Shown here piece by piece: positions 28,793 to 41,700 of a stretch of 64,000 nucleotides of DNA; the stretch's first letter is position 1, and the number at the start of each line of letters is the position of its first letter. The notes below the pieces were generated by a model that saw only the letters and a list, made by a program, of their open reading frames with translations, was not told where the DNA came from and did not search any database. The stretch is taken from contig JAACJK010000163.1 in the NCBI GenBank assembly GCA_013368325.1, positions 2,232,001 through 2,296,000 of the forward strand, given 5' to 3'. Source of the DNA: Ephemerocybe angulata. Its lineage: Eukaryota > Basidiomycota > Agaricomycetes > Agaricales > Psathyrellaceae. A program made the translations under genes and the position numbers.

Positions 28793-30524
28793 ATGCGGAA
28801 ACAGTTGGACGTTGAACGCCTGTCGTGCCTTCGATCTGAACCACCATCTCTTCAGCTCGAGGTTCATTGCCCCCATACCGAAAGATTGATGCGATATTTC
28901 GACGTCGGAAGGCTCGGAGATACGGGACCCATGGCTAGAGAGACGTTACTGGAGACACAGTCAGTACCTGCCATGGAGTGGCAAGCGCATGCGAGAGAAG
29001 GTAGGCTTCAGAAGAGCTATTATGGTTGACTGAGTAAATCTGACTTTTTACCCAGTCGAAACAAGGAAGCGCCGTGCCTCTGAAGCCGACCTTCAAGATC
29101 CTTCGGGCGCTGAGCAAAAAATGGTGAAAAGGATCCAGCAATCGAAAGGGAAGATACAGAAGTTCGGGTCGATCGAGAGTTTAGACATGATGTTCGACCT
29201 CTCATGTAACGCGAAAGCGAATCTCGTGGTTTGGCTTGCAGACTATGCTGCGGGGATGACCACTGAGGTGTCCAGCTCTTTTGATGCTAGTACAGGCCTA
29301 ACGGTCACCGGTACTTTCCTCCCGTGAATTAAATTCATTGAACATTTTGACCGACGTCCTTCCCCCAGGATACATGCAGGATCTAGACGGCTATGTCCGC
29401 GGGCATCCGACCCAGGTCGCAGGCTACAACTTCGCAAACTCGAATGAGCAGGAGTCGAACCGTCCAGCTGCTATAAGGCTGTCTTGGAGCGCGAAGAGTA
29501 GGCCTAGCCAGAAGGTGCCTGAGTGGTTCGACATCGACTTGTGGCAGAATGCTATTCGGCAGGACTGCAAGGCAAGTAGGGTGGCTGCGCGAGATCCCGT
29601 ACTCGTTCTCTTGCCTATGTTCAAACCGATCGCCACCGTAACCTCTATGTCAGAGGTGGAAATTCTAAATGCTTTCCTTGCTTTAATATACGGTAAGTGG
29701 TAAGATCGTTCGATATGTGTTTTGGAAACTCAACAGGATGTGCCTGCCTAGGTCATGCTATCCTTTGGTCTATCGGAGTTGAACATGGCGACATCACCGA
29801 GGGGAATCTCATGTTCGACGACAAGAACAAGAAGCCCAAACTATGCGACTTTGACCTTGCCCATATCAGAGGCCGAGATCACCCTTCTGGCTACTCGAAT
29901 ACTGGGACATGGGCCTTCATGGCCATGAAACTGCTTACCATAGGCGCCATGAATGGTGAAGTGGCTCGGCTCTACCGGCATGACTTTGAGTCTTTCATCG
30001 CCGTCCTAATCTGGGTGGTCTTTCGATACCGTGATGGGAAATTGGTCCCTGACCCACCACTGCGGCTGGTGGAATGGGCCCAGCTTAATCGCTACATATG
30101 TTGCGCGGCCAATCGCAAGCACACCTTCGATCATATTAGTAAGAAATTACTCGCCGGCCCAACGTCGTTGTCTCCAGCCATGTGGGGAGCCATCGTTGAG
30201 GCGGTCACCCACCTGCAGGTGTACATTCCTACATGTGAGGTGCTTGCAATCAAGATTTCCAGGATGGAGGAGGAGGAGGAGGAGGCTCGAAATAGAGGGC
30301 CAGACGAGGGCGACCCTCTAACCGTAAATAAGAGGCGGAAGCCCGCTCCGGAACGCCCTTCGTTAGCGAAGTTGAAGGAAGAGCTGATGGGATATGATGG
30401 TCTGACTTTCTTAGACAAAGTCCTTGGCATGGAGTTGTTTTCATTCCCGGGAAGCAAAGGAACATTCTTCACCGACTTGTTAGATACCCACATCGACGAC
30501 TTGAAGAAGTCAACAGTTTCTTAG
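28793..30524 (+). pseudogene. FunK1 protein kinase, copy 1 (degenerate)
   Basis: This is a fungal-specific FunK1-family kinase. Readable exons: 28793 to about 28999, about 29056-29327, about 29338-29692, and 29752-30524. The last two join in frame across a GTAAGT/CCTAG intron. The C-lobe is well kept: HGDITEGNLMF (HxD and Asn of the catalytic loop), LCDFDLA in place of DFG, GYSNTGTWAFMA, and RYRDGKLVPDPP. The N-lobe is broken by an in-frame TGA at about 29,325 and lacks parts present in copy 3. Its first ATG lies 38 bp from the Harbinger right end, so the transposon may have removed the natural 5' region. The C-terminus is nearly identical to copy 3 (FPGSKGTFF, DDLKKSTVS). Confidence 0.6.
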
Positions 30525-30938
30525 ATACCTCTCTATATCACGTAGTAGGCTTCGTTTCCCTCCTTTACTTACTACACTTTCTCAACTTCTCCATGTACGT
30601 ATGCTCTCCTCTAAATCCTTCAACGCTGTGATCCCTTTTATAACTTCCTGGTGAGAGATCCCGCCAACATTACATAGGCCTAGCCATGGCGGGTGTGCCC
30701 AAGACGCCAACCTGTGATCGCGGCGCCACGCAGTGTTGGACAGTTGGACTTGGATCTGACTCGCTATGTATCATGAAGAATTCGTTGCCCATGAAGCCGC
30801 TGAACAAAGGCATGCTCTCACGCTCATTGACATCAAGCAGGGCCACAGTAAGATCCCACCAAATGCCTCCGTGTTCTCTTCAACTCGGACCACCACCATC
30901 CCTCAGGCCCGAGTGTTCAAAGATCAAACGCCTTTCCA

Positions 30939-32051
30939 ATGAATGCCGTGGCAACAAACGCAACGGTGGGTACAGAGATTACCAGGCCTTCCGAAAAGGA
31001 TTTGCTGTCGGGTATCCTAGCCGAGGAGGCCTTTGAAGATATTGACCGTAGCGTCAGGCAAAAGGCTATCCGGCAAGACAACAAGGCCTGCAAGGCGGAG
31101 CGCCCTCTTGCGCGGGGTTATCCAGTCTTCATACTCCTGTCGAAGTACGAACCCATCAGCACCACAATCTCTATGACAGAGATTGAACTTCTCAATGCTT
31201 TCCTTGCCCTGATATATTGTGAGGAGTCCTGCAGTCCTGTGATCTGCATTTCTTTACATAAAGCTGATGATTTTCGCCTAGGTCATGCTATTCTCTGGTC
31301 TATCGGAATTGAACATGGCGACATCACCGAGGGGAATCTCATGTTCGACGACAAGAACAAGAAGCCCAAGCTATGCGACTTTGACCTTGCCCATGTCAGA
31401 GGACGAGATCACCCTTCTGGCTACTCGAATACTGGGACATGGGCCTTCATGGCCATGGAACTGCTTACCATAGACGCCATGAATGGTGAAGTGGCTCGGC
31501 TCTACCGGCATGACTTTGAGTCTTTCATCGCCATCCTAATCTGGGTGGTCTTTCGATACCGTGATGGGAAATTGGTCTCTGACCCACCACTGTGGCTGGT
31601 GGAATGGGCCCAGCTTAATCGCTACATATGTTGCGCGGCCAATCGCAAGCACACCTTCGATCATATTAGAAAGGGATCACTCGCCGGCCCAACGTCGTTG
31701 TCTCCAGCCATGTGGAAAGTCATCCGTGGGGCGGTCACCGACCTGCAGCGGTGCATTAATAGATGTGAGGGGCTTGCAATCGATATTCGCATGATGGAGT
31801 GGGCGGCGAGAAATAGAGGGCCAGACGAGGGCGAGCCTCGAACCGTAAATAAGAGGCGGAAGCCCGCCCCGGAAGGCCATTCGTTAGCGAAGTTGAAGGA
31901 AGAGCTGAAGGGATACGATGGTCTGGTTTTCTTAGACAAAGTCCTTGACATGTGGTTGTTTTCATTCGACGGGAGCCATGGATCATTCTTTGCTGAACTT
32001 TTAGATACCCACATCGAAGATTTGAAACCCCCAACAGGTTCTCAAAGTTAG
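30939..32051 (+). pseudogene. FunK1 protein kinase, copy 2 (N-lobe missing)
   Basis: Two exons, 30939-31218 and 31282-32051, join with a GTGAGG/CCTAG intron at the same place as in copies 1 and 3. The protein starts only at the end of the N-lobe (KDLLSGILAEEAFEDIDRSV) and keeps HGDITEGNLMF, LCDFDLAHVRGRD and the C-terminal extension ending PPTGSQS. The ATP-binding N-lobe has no counterpart upstream; 30686-30930 has an ATG-led frame (MAGVPKTPTCDRG) without kinase features. As a protein it would lack the ATP-binding lysine, so it is either a pseudogene or a pseudokinase fragment. The C-lobe is about 90% identical to copy 1 by eye, pointing to recent tandem duplication. Confidence 0.6.
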
Positions 32052-32481
32052 ATGCCTCTCTTTATTAACAGACTCTTTTCCCAGCCACTTTTTGTCCGGC
32101 TTCGTCACTGTACTTCCTCATATGTATTATATCTCAGCGAACTCGTCACAAGTCAGGTCCGCCGCACAACTTGAATGCGTGGACCGTCAAGGCTCAAACG
32201 CTCCAAGAACTAGTAGCAGCGACTGATGTCAGCAGAAACTGTTCCTTTCTTTCAGAGCTTAACAATCGATGACCCTGAAAGTTGTTGAGCTGGGTACATC
32301 ATACAGTAAGTAGGCCACCACTGCCAGTTGATGGCCGGAAGTGGCATGCCGGGCGTGCCGAAGCGATGATTGGCATTGTTATCCAAATGCGGATAGGTCC
32401 TTTTGGACCTGACTGTTGTGAAGCGCCGTTGAATCGCAGCACACATTTCCCGCGGCCTCTTGACCTTGAACCACCTTCCCT

Positions 32482-35451
32482 ATGGCGTCGACATCTGGCA
32501 CTTCTGGGCTACAGCCGCCCGTTACGCCACGCTCTGCGGCTCGGCCCTTGCTAACGTCTACACCAGCAAACAGGAACTCGCACGCTGCGGCAGCCTCTTT
32601 GCATATCCCGCTGTGAGTTCTTTCACCCGCCTCGCTTTGGAAGTGTCTTGTTGAACCCAAACTTCGACCAGTGCTCCGGACGTCCGAGAGCTCCTGATAA
32701 AGGATGTTTCCAACTTCCTCCGTGGCTCTGCCAAGCGTTGGCTTCACTCACAACTGTCCCGCCTAAACGCGATTCCCAGGCCTGAGGATGATAAGCAGCT
32801 CGACATCGACAAGGATTTGAGGACTTGTTTGGCTCCAATCATCGATTTGATGGACAAGGAAGAAGATAGATTTAAGACCATACGGTCTGAGCTGGAGTCC
32901 TAGTGAGTACTATCATACATCGCTGGTACATTCACCCGCTTACCGCTTTTCGTTTCCAAGTGCGAAAACCCCGACCGAGACCGTGCGATACAAACACTTC
33001 GTTCTGGCAGGCAATACTTCGCTCGAACTCCTTCAACGCCTCAAAATCCACCATTCCCAGCCGCCTGTTGCCTTCGAGCATCCCAACTCGGTCTTATTCA
33101 TGAGGCACGACATGCTTTCCATGCAATCAGACCACAATGAGCCGGCCATCGTACTCGGATACCGTCGCGACATCGCGCCCCGCTACCACGACCCGACATC
33201 CGAACCCCTGGACTCCCAGGCACTCCTGAAGGCCGTTACGGGGAAACCGCAGTCTCGTCTTGAATGGACTGAGGTGAGGGCCTTTTATTCGTCGAGAAGA
33301 AGCTAGGTCCCAAGGAACTCAAGTCACCTCCGGAAATCTCCAAATGGAAAGATCCAACCTATGAATTGAAAGAATTCGATGTCATATCCAGGTCCGATCT
33401 AGCGGAAGCCATCGCTAGAACTGCGAAGGAAAACGCAGGAGAAGGGGCAGCTCTTCCAGCCTCAGAGTCACCAAAGCAGGCGGGAGGATCGAATCAAGGT
33501 GAGTATCGTGTACGAAGTTTGTTAGACGAGAAACTAAATCTATGTCTGCTAGGAGGAGGAAAGAAGCGTAGTGCTTCTCAAGCTGAACTGGATGCTATCG
33601 AGAGCGAGAAGAAGAAGCCCAGGACGAGGGAGACTAAGAAGCCAATGGATAGCAAGCAATGGCAGCCCAAGCCCGTGTCACTTCCCGATTTGACGGAAGA
33701 GCACCCCGTCGTGCAGCTTGCGGACTACATCGCTGAGGCAAACTTCAACACTTTCGGCCGCGATAACGCCATGGGTCTTCTGATCTCTGGTGCGTTCTAC
33801 CTAGTCAAATGTGGCTCTTTCACTTATCGATCTATTCTTTCTCAGGATCTGTGCTGAACGTGTGGGTTTACGACCACGAGTGCCCTATCCAGCTGGGTGG
33901 ATTCGACTTCATCCAGGACTTCCCCTACTTTCTCCTCTTTCTTTTCGTCCTACAGCGGTTCACGCGCACAGATTGGGGATTTCTTCCGCAGTTCGACGAC
34001 CTGAACAGGCGGGCTATCACCGATCACAAGGCGATGAAGCTCGCTGAGGAAGAGGCCAAGAAAATCGAAAAGGAAGGCGGTGTGAAGATTGACGTTGGAA
34101 AGAAGGCAGAAGAAATCATCGAGAAGGATAAAACTCGAACGGTGGACCTCTCAAGCATGTTCCCCGGAGGCAAGAGTGCCATATTCAAGTGCAAGAAGGG
34201 CGATGAAGTTCCCACCAGGTTTGGCCTTAACGGTCGCTCTACCGGAGTCAAGAGAGGGAAGCTTTTCGTCTATGACGAGAAGGGAAAGCTGACGGTGGAA
34301 CGGGAGGTTGCTTTGAAGCTGTCTTGGGGCGAAATGAGCAGGCTTCGCGAATCGGCTATCCTTGAGAAAGCCCGTAAAGGATTCAAGGGGAAGACATTCC
34401 CCGAAGGCTATGACCCTCAAGAATTCCTCCCGGAGATCATAGCCGAGCAGGTCTTTCACGAGTTCGACACTCGCATCAGGCGGAAGGCGATCCTGCATGA
34501 TTCAGACTACAAAGCCTACGAGCTGGAGCGCCCTCTCGCGCGGCGTTGTCCAGTCCTTGTACTCATGCCGAAGTACGAACCCATCGGCCACATAACCACC
34601 CTGACAGAGATTGAACGTGTCGATTTCTTCCTTTCCCTGATATACTGTGAGTATCACATTGCTTCGATCTACACTATGTTAAAACTGATGGCCTCCTCCT
34701 AGGCCATGTCATGCTCTGGTCTGTCGGAGTTGAACATGGCGACATCAGCGAGGGGAATCTCATGTACGACAAGAAGGACAAGAAGCCCAAACTGTGCGAC
34801 TTTGACCTGTCCCATGTCAGCGACCAAGAACGCCCTTCTGGCCACTCGAATACCGGGACATGGGCCTTCATGGCTATGGAGCTGCTTACCCAAAAGGCCA
34901 TGGATGGAAGAGTACCCCGGCTCTACCGGCATGACTTTGAGTCCTTCATCGCGGTCCTCGTCTGGGTGGTCTTTCGTTACCGTGATGGGAAACTGGTCCC
35001 CGACCCACCGCTGGAGGAATGGGTCCAGAATCAATACGAAATGTGCGGGGTCAGGCGCAAGCACACCTTCGACGAAATTAGTACGGGATCACTCGCCGGC
35101 CCAACGTCGTTGTCTCCAGCCATGTGGGGAGTCATCGTTAACGCGGTCACCTTCCTGCAGGCGTACATTGGTACACGTGAAGGGCTTTCAGGGAACATTC
35201 GCCTGATGGAGGCGGCGGCGAGAAATAGAGGGCCAGACGAGGGTGTCCCTCTAACCGTAAATAAGAGGCGCGCTCCGGAAGGCCCTTCGTTAGCGAAGTT
35301 GAAGGAAGAGCTGATGGGATACGATGGTCTGACTTTCTTAGACAAAGTCCTTGGCATCGAGTTGTTTTCGTTCCCGGGGAGCAAAGGAACATTCTTCGCC
35401 GACTTCTTAGATACTCACATCGACGACTTGAAGAAGTCAACAGTTTCTTAG
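32482..35451 (+). pseudogene. FunK1 protein kinase, copy 3 (full length, one frameshift)
   Basis: This is the only copy with all parts. Exons: 32482-32612, 32672-32902, 32961-33498, 33553-33789, 33846-34646, 34703-35451. The ATG at 32482 starts a frame that splices cleanly into VRELLIKDVSNFLRGSAK. The N-lobe shows NVWVYDHECPIQLGGFDF, VALKLSW (Lys) and YEPIGHITTLTEIE; the C-lobe has HGDISEGNLMY and LCDFDLSHV. Within exon 3, near 33,285-33,292 (CCTTTTATT), the frame slips by one base: upstream reads TEVRAF, downstream reads VEKKLGPKELKS in another frame, and no intron resolves it. Either a base is missing or the reading is a sequencing slip in a T run. If real, the kinase domain would not be made. 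Confidence 0.65.
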
Positions 35452-35871
35452 ATACCTCTAGCTATATCACGCAGTAGGCTTCGTTTTCCCCCTTTACTTA
35501 CTACACTTTTGAGACCCTGCGTCCAATCCCTCTGGGTGAAAGCGCTTGCACTCTACTCTTTCTTCTCTTCAAATCTCATAAGCTTTGGGCCATCCGCAAT
35601 AAGTAGAGTTAGTACCTACATCGCAAGTGGCTTATTCAAGTTATTGTGGGCACATTCATATCGCCTATGTGCATCCTCTGATAGTTCTGATAAGTATTGG
35701 AGTTGCAATCGGTCGGTGCTGTCTGTCCATCAGTCGAAATGAAACGACCATCCTCTTATATTACTGCTTTACTCCTCTCGTTGAATATCGGTTATTGGAT
35801 TGTGCAGAAACAGCAAGGAATACACTTAGAAGAGGACTACGGTACATTTGAATCAGGTCCAAAAATGTGAA
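35452..35871. other. Intergenic, between convergent FunK1 copy 3 and a - strand gene
   Basis: AT-richer sequence. Only short composition-type open frames are present, and no gene is supported. It should hold the 3' ends of both neighbours. Confidence 0.5.
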
Positions 35872-36848
35872 TTAATCCTGAGCTCTCTGGGGCTTGAACG
35901 GGGAGGTCATAACACGCTCGCCCTCACCCTGAACACCCCGAACGGTGCCCTTCACATACCCCTCCGCGCCATTGGCAGCGTAGCGCTCCGCAGCCTTCCC
36001 AGCCATATTATCCGCCTCTTTCTTGACCTTGGCGAACGACAGCCCAAGCGTATCGAGGACTTCGTAGTTGCCTGCCCGAACAATGGCGGTGAACCAGAAG
36101 ACGTCTTGGAGGGCGGCGAGGAAGAGGAAGGACGACCCGAATTTGTGGGGGTGCAGGACGCTGCCGATTAGCGACATGACGGCGAACACACCGTTCAGCG
36201 CGGCTGGAGAAAGATGGTTGAGGACTGAACTATGTAGATGAGTACGGTTGGATTGACGCACCAACAACTTTGTAGGCATCGTCAGAGGTGGACTCCCCAG
36301 CGACGATTCCGGCGAAGCCGCAGCCCATGATCAGAGACGAAAGAGCGAAGGCGGAGGATGTATCCCTATCCCAATTGGCTTTCGACTACTGGAATCGTCA
36401 GCACGATTCGAAAAGGTGCCAATGTAACCGAGTATCGCACCAATCCTGTCACAAACGAGAGAGCTTTGGGTATAGGCCCATCGTAGAGAAGCGAGGGGAA
36501 GAATATAAGCGAGAGGGAGAGGAAAACATCAAAGATGCCCTTCGCCAGCACGATCTTTTGAGCTGCAGCTGAATGGGGGCCCGTCCGAGGGTCTAGATGG
36601 TTCTCCACGACCTTCGCAGTCGAGTTGGACACTCGTGAAACGCTTTCGACGGGTTTGGTGATCGGGCCGTCAGCGAAGCTTTTCAGAGGTTCTGCAATGT
36701 TGTCGAGGTGCTTGTTTGGGGAAGAAAGCCTGTGTAGAGGGTTGTCGATGGAGTCCATGGCGAATGTAGTGGCGTATAGTGAGGCTCCCTGTATAGCTAG
36801 ACACTGGAGATTATAAGTGTTTTCAGTGTGGAGACTCACAGTCGTCAT
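35872..36848 (-). CDS. Small multi-pass membrane protein, unrecognised
   Basis: I do not recognise the family. On - the first exon may be only MTT (36848-36840), followed by an intron with GTGAGT/TACAG and an exon containing a second possible start, MDSIDNPLHRLSS, at 36758. Further exons are joined at GGATTG/TCGAAAG and at DDAYKVV/AALNG, with TAA at 35872. About four hydrophobic helices are visible: FDVFLSLSLIFFPSLL, FALSSLIMGCGFAGIV, GVFAVMSLIGSVL, and SFLFLAALQDVFWFTAIV. The protein ends in a basic, Gly-rich tail (GYVKGTVRGVQGEG). It looks intact and conserved in style, probably an organelle or plasma-membrane protein, with no motif that gives an activity. Confidence 0.65.
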
Positions 36849-37202
36849 GCCCCGATCAGGGGCTGCAACGTCATTGACTCCGACCCATATCGCCTTGGCC
36901 CCACCACCGGTTTCCTACGTAAGTATGGGCGCCAATGCGAGCGCACGCCAGCGCTTTGCGAAGTCCAATCGATTCAGACCAATATGAGTTCCTGAGAGCC
37001 AGTCCGATTAGCTCTCGATCGGCATGGAACCCCAACTAGAGGTGTCCAAGATTTCCAATATACGAGAACCCAACCGCATATAGATAGTAGAGAAGCCAGT
37101 TGGTCACCAGGCTCACGTCGCCGTGAACGGTCTGCCGAATCCGAAAGAAAAGCAGTGGTATCATCAAGGACGCATGAACATGGGGTCTGTCGGGGAGAGA
37201 GA
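36849..37202. other. Intergenic region between two - strand genes
   Basis: This is about 350 bp upstream of the membrane-protein gene and downstream of the phosphatase stop. It should hold the promoter of the former; no clear TATA box is visible. Confidence 0.4.
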
Positions 37203-38492
37203 CTACACAAAGTATGGCATATTACTCTGGAAGGAACTGTAAGAACGGATGAGCAGGGAGAATGAGGGCTGGAACTTACTATTCTTCTACCCTGGCCTTT
37301 GTCTCGATCGTTTTCTGCTGCCGCATCGTACACCGTGAAGGTTCTGCTCCCATCTTCATGCACAGTCATTATAGATGCCATATTTCCGCAGCGATAACAG
37401 TAGTTCGGAGCCGACCAGACTGTTACAAGTTGCTCGTCGAACATGTACTTGTATCCTTCTTGGACAAGTTGATGTGCTCGGGCGATGACGTTCAGTTTGT
37501 TGACATGGTTAAACTGCTGGGATTCAGCGACGGTTTCTTCTCAAACATACGAAGACTCACCTCTTGTGCGATGCTCCCTCCAAATAACCACCCAGCCCCT
37601 CGTGGACTTACCGCCCACGATTCAATGTCGTCCGGATCTGACCACATAAGATCTAGAGGGTGATTAGGTCAAGAGGGCATTTGGAAGTCGGCATACATAC
37701 CACAGAACGCCCCTTCATGAGGGATCTCTTGGGACCTTGATAGCACACGGATCTGGTCTAGCGTCCTGATATCTGGTGATAGTCCTCCGTGGACACAGAA
37801 CGTCGTGCCGTCGATAATCTGACATGCCGTTCAAGACCACGAGGGATGAAGGAGAGAAGGATACGCACAGCCGCAATGCTGAGAAAATCGAATACACTAC
37901 AACACGCTTTCCAAACAGTTCCACTTCCGTACTTCTGCTGACATTCGTCTTGGAACGAAAGTTCAGGGAGGGTTTTGAGACGCAGCATTCCGGGTACGCT
38001 CACCGTAGAACCCGTAAACCTGCGTAATTTGTCTGCTTTCGTGGTTTCCGCGCAGGAGGGTGACCTTATCAGGATACCTAGGCGCGAATCGGTGAGGATG
38101 AACCCTGACCGAACGGTTATCTGCTTACCTTGCCTTCAACACAAATAGCAACGATACAGTCTCTAGACTGTAGTGACCTCTATCGACAAAATCGCCCTGA
38201 TATCCCAATGAACTTGAGTTACTTCACAGCACTCTGGAGTATAGAGCAACCTACGTGCCATGAATATATAGCTTGTCTCTGGTATCTCCCCTCCTTTCCG
38301 CAATAGTTCAATCAGATCCCAGAATTGGCCATGAATATCTCCACATATTGTGACTGGGCTTGAGACGGGTTGGATGTTCGATTCTTCGAGCAAAATGCTT
38401 TTAACCTTGTCGCAGAGCACGGTCATGTCTTGTTCTGAGAGATGCTGACATTCCCGAAGCTGTTCAATCCATTTATCTGGTGTATATGGCAT
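37203..38492 (-). CDS. PP2A-type Ser/Thr phosphatase catalytic subunit (PP6/Sit4 or PPG1 subgroup)
   Basis: This is a phosphoprotein phosphatase of the PPP family with a binuclear metal centre. Signature motifs read across about eight exons: [52 protein letters not shown] and [10 protein letters not shown], and near the end [20 protein letters not shown]. The latter motif and YSLETV favour the PP6/Sit4-like or PPG1 subgroup over PP2A or PP4. ATG at 38492 ([15 protein letters not shown]). Two oddities: the first intron (38196-38258) must use a GC-AG pair to give FMGDFVDRG, and the last exon reads MPYFV before TAG at 37203, whereas the family ends in YFL. The last exon is small, so this rests on my splice choice. 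The gene is divergent from EMC1, 208 bp apart. Confidence 0.85.
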
Positions 38493-38700
38493 TGTAAGAA
38501 GCAGTCCAGCGTAGATAAGTCCAGAAGATGGCGGTCGGTGGAAAAGAGCGTGGAGAAGGGTAAGGATGCAGTAGCGGAAAGAGCTGCCAGTAATGTGGGA
38601 ACCTCCTTCCGCATTAGACCACTGACTTTACCAGTCGCGTCGCTGGCGCCGACGGCGGTGACGAACCTTGGCTCGACGCCGCCATCCTCCCCCCGCAATT
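38493..38700. promoter_or_regulatory. Divergent promoter, phosphatase / EMC1
   Basis: The two start codons point away from each other across 208 bp. No TATA box is evident. Both genes are housekeeping in kind, so a shared TATA-less promoter is likely. Confidence 0.5.
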
Positions 38701-41700
38701 ATGCGGTTTTTACCACTACTCTTCCTCATACATGCCCTAGGATGCTGGGCAATTCACGAATCTGACGTTGGAACTGTCGATTGGCACAAGAAACTCGTTG
38801 GAATCCCACTATACAAATCCTCAGCGACTGCGCCCAGATTCGCATCGGTAGATGATAGAAATGTCATCTTGACGGCGACTGCGAACAACGTTCTTGCTGC
38901 TCTAGATGCCAAAGATGGCACAGTAGGTGAGGAAGCCATAGTTAAACTCCCTGGAGCTCTGTTAAACCTGATATATAGCGTGGAGGTACGTTTTCGATCC
39001 GGAGGACAGGATTGCAGGATTCTACCAGAATGGCAACAGTGCGTGACATCTTATCCTCGTATATATCTAGTCCTAACCATCTGTAGCTGTGGTAACATTG
39101 TCTGGACCTGGTGGCGCTATTGCTCGAGGGTTGGACATCAAGACCGGCGTCCTAACTTTCGAACGACGGCTTCATCCCAACTCTGAAGGTTTACTCGTTG
39201 ACCCCAACGACCTCGGCAAGGGAATAGCCATTGGCACCACCTCTCAAGACGTCTATACCCTGACCAACGGACATACAGTTACTCGCCTGGACAAGTCCAC
39301 TGGAAAGCCTAGTTGGACTTGGTCTGGACAAGACCAATCGTCCCTTACCCTGTTCACCAAGCTCCTTACCACGACGGACACCGTTTATGTCATCGGCGTT
39401 TCCAGCTCATTCGCCTCATATACCCTCCATATCGTCTCTCTATCGAGCTCAACCGGGCAAGTTCTGGCCGACTCCGAGATTCCTTCAAGTATCGTGAATG
39501 CCAGTGCCGACCTCTTCGCTTTCGTACATTCCGGCAGTGCCTTCGCCGCCTGGTTGGAAAAGGGAAACGCACGATCACTCTCGCTCTCCCCCACCCTCAA
39601 GAACAAGAAGGCTCAGACTCTTCCCAAGCAGAGTTTCGAGGAACTGCTCGACGTTGGACTATCTGACCTCGGTCTTTTCGTTGGCAAGGGTAGTCGGGGT
39701 TCTACAGTCATAAACCTTGTGGATAACGCATCTCTTGGGAGCACCATTGGCAGCAGCGATGCGAGTACCATCTACGCCGGGTTCCACGCTGACGGGAAAC
39801 CACACATCGCCAAGTCCTTCTGGTCCACCTCGGCAGAGAAATACACCCTCGAGGTCAACGCCTTAGACGCCTCGGCTCCGACAACCCTCCCCCTGGAACA
39901 CACTGATGTTGCTCACCTCACATTGCACGTCGCCTCATCAGGAGAGCCTCAAGTATTCCTGACAACCGAGTCCGGAACTGTTCAGCTCTACACCGGAACA
40001 CAAGTGCAATGGAGCCGAGAAGAAAGCCTCGCAACGACCACCATCGCGGAGTTTGTCGAGCTCCCAGAGCAAATCTCAGCGGAAGCAGATGCGAAGGGTG
40101 AATCGTTTACCCACCGCCTCCTTAGACATGCCGTGCAAGCTCAGGTACGCCCGGTCGTCGCTCGCTGATCTCGAGGTGTTCATTAACGGGATTCTCAGGA
40201 CTTCCCCCGATATTTCTCCAGCTTCGTTCGTCGTTTTGTTACCGGGTCCTATGCTTCTGCAACGTCCGCTGCTACCGCCGCTGCCGACGGTAAACTCTCG
40301 CGGGATGCCTTTGGATTCAGACAAGTTATTGTTACCGCTTCGCACGTTGGCGGAAAGGTTTTCGGGATCGACTCAAGCAACGGGGACATTCTGTGGTCGC
40401 GCGCACTTGGGGCTGGTGTCACCCCCAGCAAAATATTTACTATCAAAGCGGTCAGCGACGGTGTCGATCCCGAAGTCGTCATCGTTACCGAAAAGCGGTC
40501 AGAAGAGGTATGTTACCTTCCTGGAACGACAATACCAGTTAGCTGATCCTGTTCATCCACAGGCACGGGACACAGTAGTATTCCACCTCAATGCCCTGAC
40601 CGGTGAAGATGTCGCTGGCTCAGGAACAACCGCTGTCCGGGGTCAAGGATCGGACGCCTTCTTGCTCGACTACGGCTCTAAATTCATTGTCATACTCGAT
40701 GATCTCCAACGAGTGAGTTTCAGGCCCAATGTGCGAGAGAAACACAACCAACCACATTGCAGGTCCACTTTTACCCCGATAATGAAGAATCCCGAAGAGC
40801 GTTCGCCGATAGTCATTCCAAACTGTCGTTGCCCTCATTGGCAAGCAAGAATGGTCATACAGTGATCTTCGGCTCTCATTTCGCTTTCAACGAAGACGCC
40901 GGCGAGCATCCTGTCGCATATCGAACATGGGAACTGCCTTTGCCCAAGGATGAACGAGTCCAGACAATCGACCATGCTCACCGAGGACCCGTTGCATCTC
41001 TTGGAAAGGTTCTCGGAGATCGCACAACACTCTACAAGTACCTCAATCCCCGGCTTTTCATCGCTTACACTGTCACAGCATCGAAGAACCTCTGTGGGCT
41101 CTATCTCGTGGACAGTGCTAAGGGCACTGTCATTTACCAAGTACAACTCCCAGCCAACAATGGAGCCTGCAATATCCAGGCTACCCTATCCGAAAACTGG
41201 CTGGTGTACCACTACTACGAGAGTGAGGTCCCCAGCAGTGACGTCCATCGGACGAAGGGATATCGGGTAGTGACTGTGGAACTTTACGAGGGGCAAGGAC
41301 CAGACGATAAAACTGAAAGGTAAGCCTTTCTAGTTCGCATGATTGAAACTCTGCTGACTCCGCCTCCTCCGATGTTCTTCTCTCAGTTCTGATATGTCGT
41401 CCTTCGACAAGGCTGCAACCGATGTCTTTGCGTTCGAAGAGTCGTACATCTTTCCCCATGCTATTAGTGCTCTCGCACCCACGAGTACGAAATTTGGGAT
41501 TTCAGGCAAAGATCTGATAGGTAAAACTTTCACGTCAAATTGGGAATGACTGTGCTAAATCTTGCGGTTACTCTCTAGTTGCAACGAAAAATCACAAAAT
41601 ACAATCGTTCCCTCGCCGCCTACTGAACCCGAGGCGACCTCATCGGAAACCGACATCACAGGAGGCAGAGGAAGGCCTCTTCCAGTACGACCCAATAATC

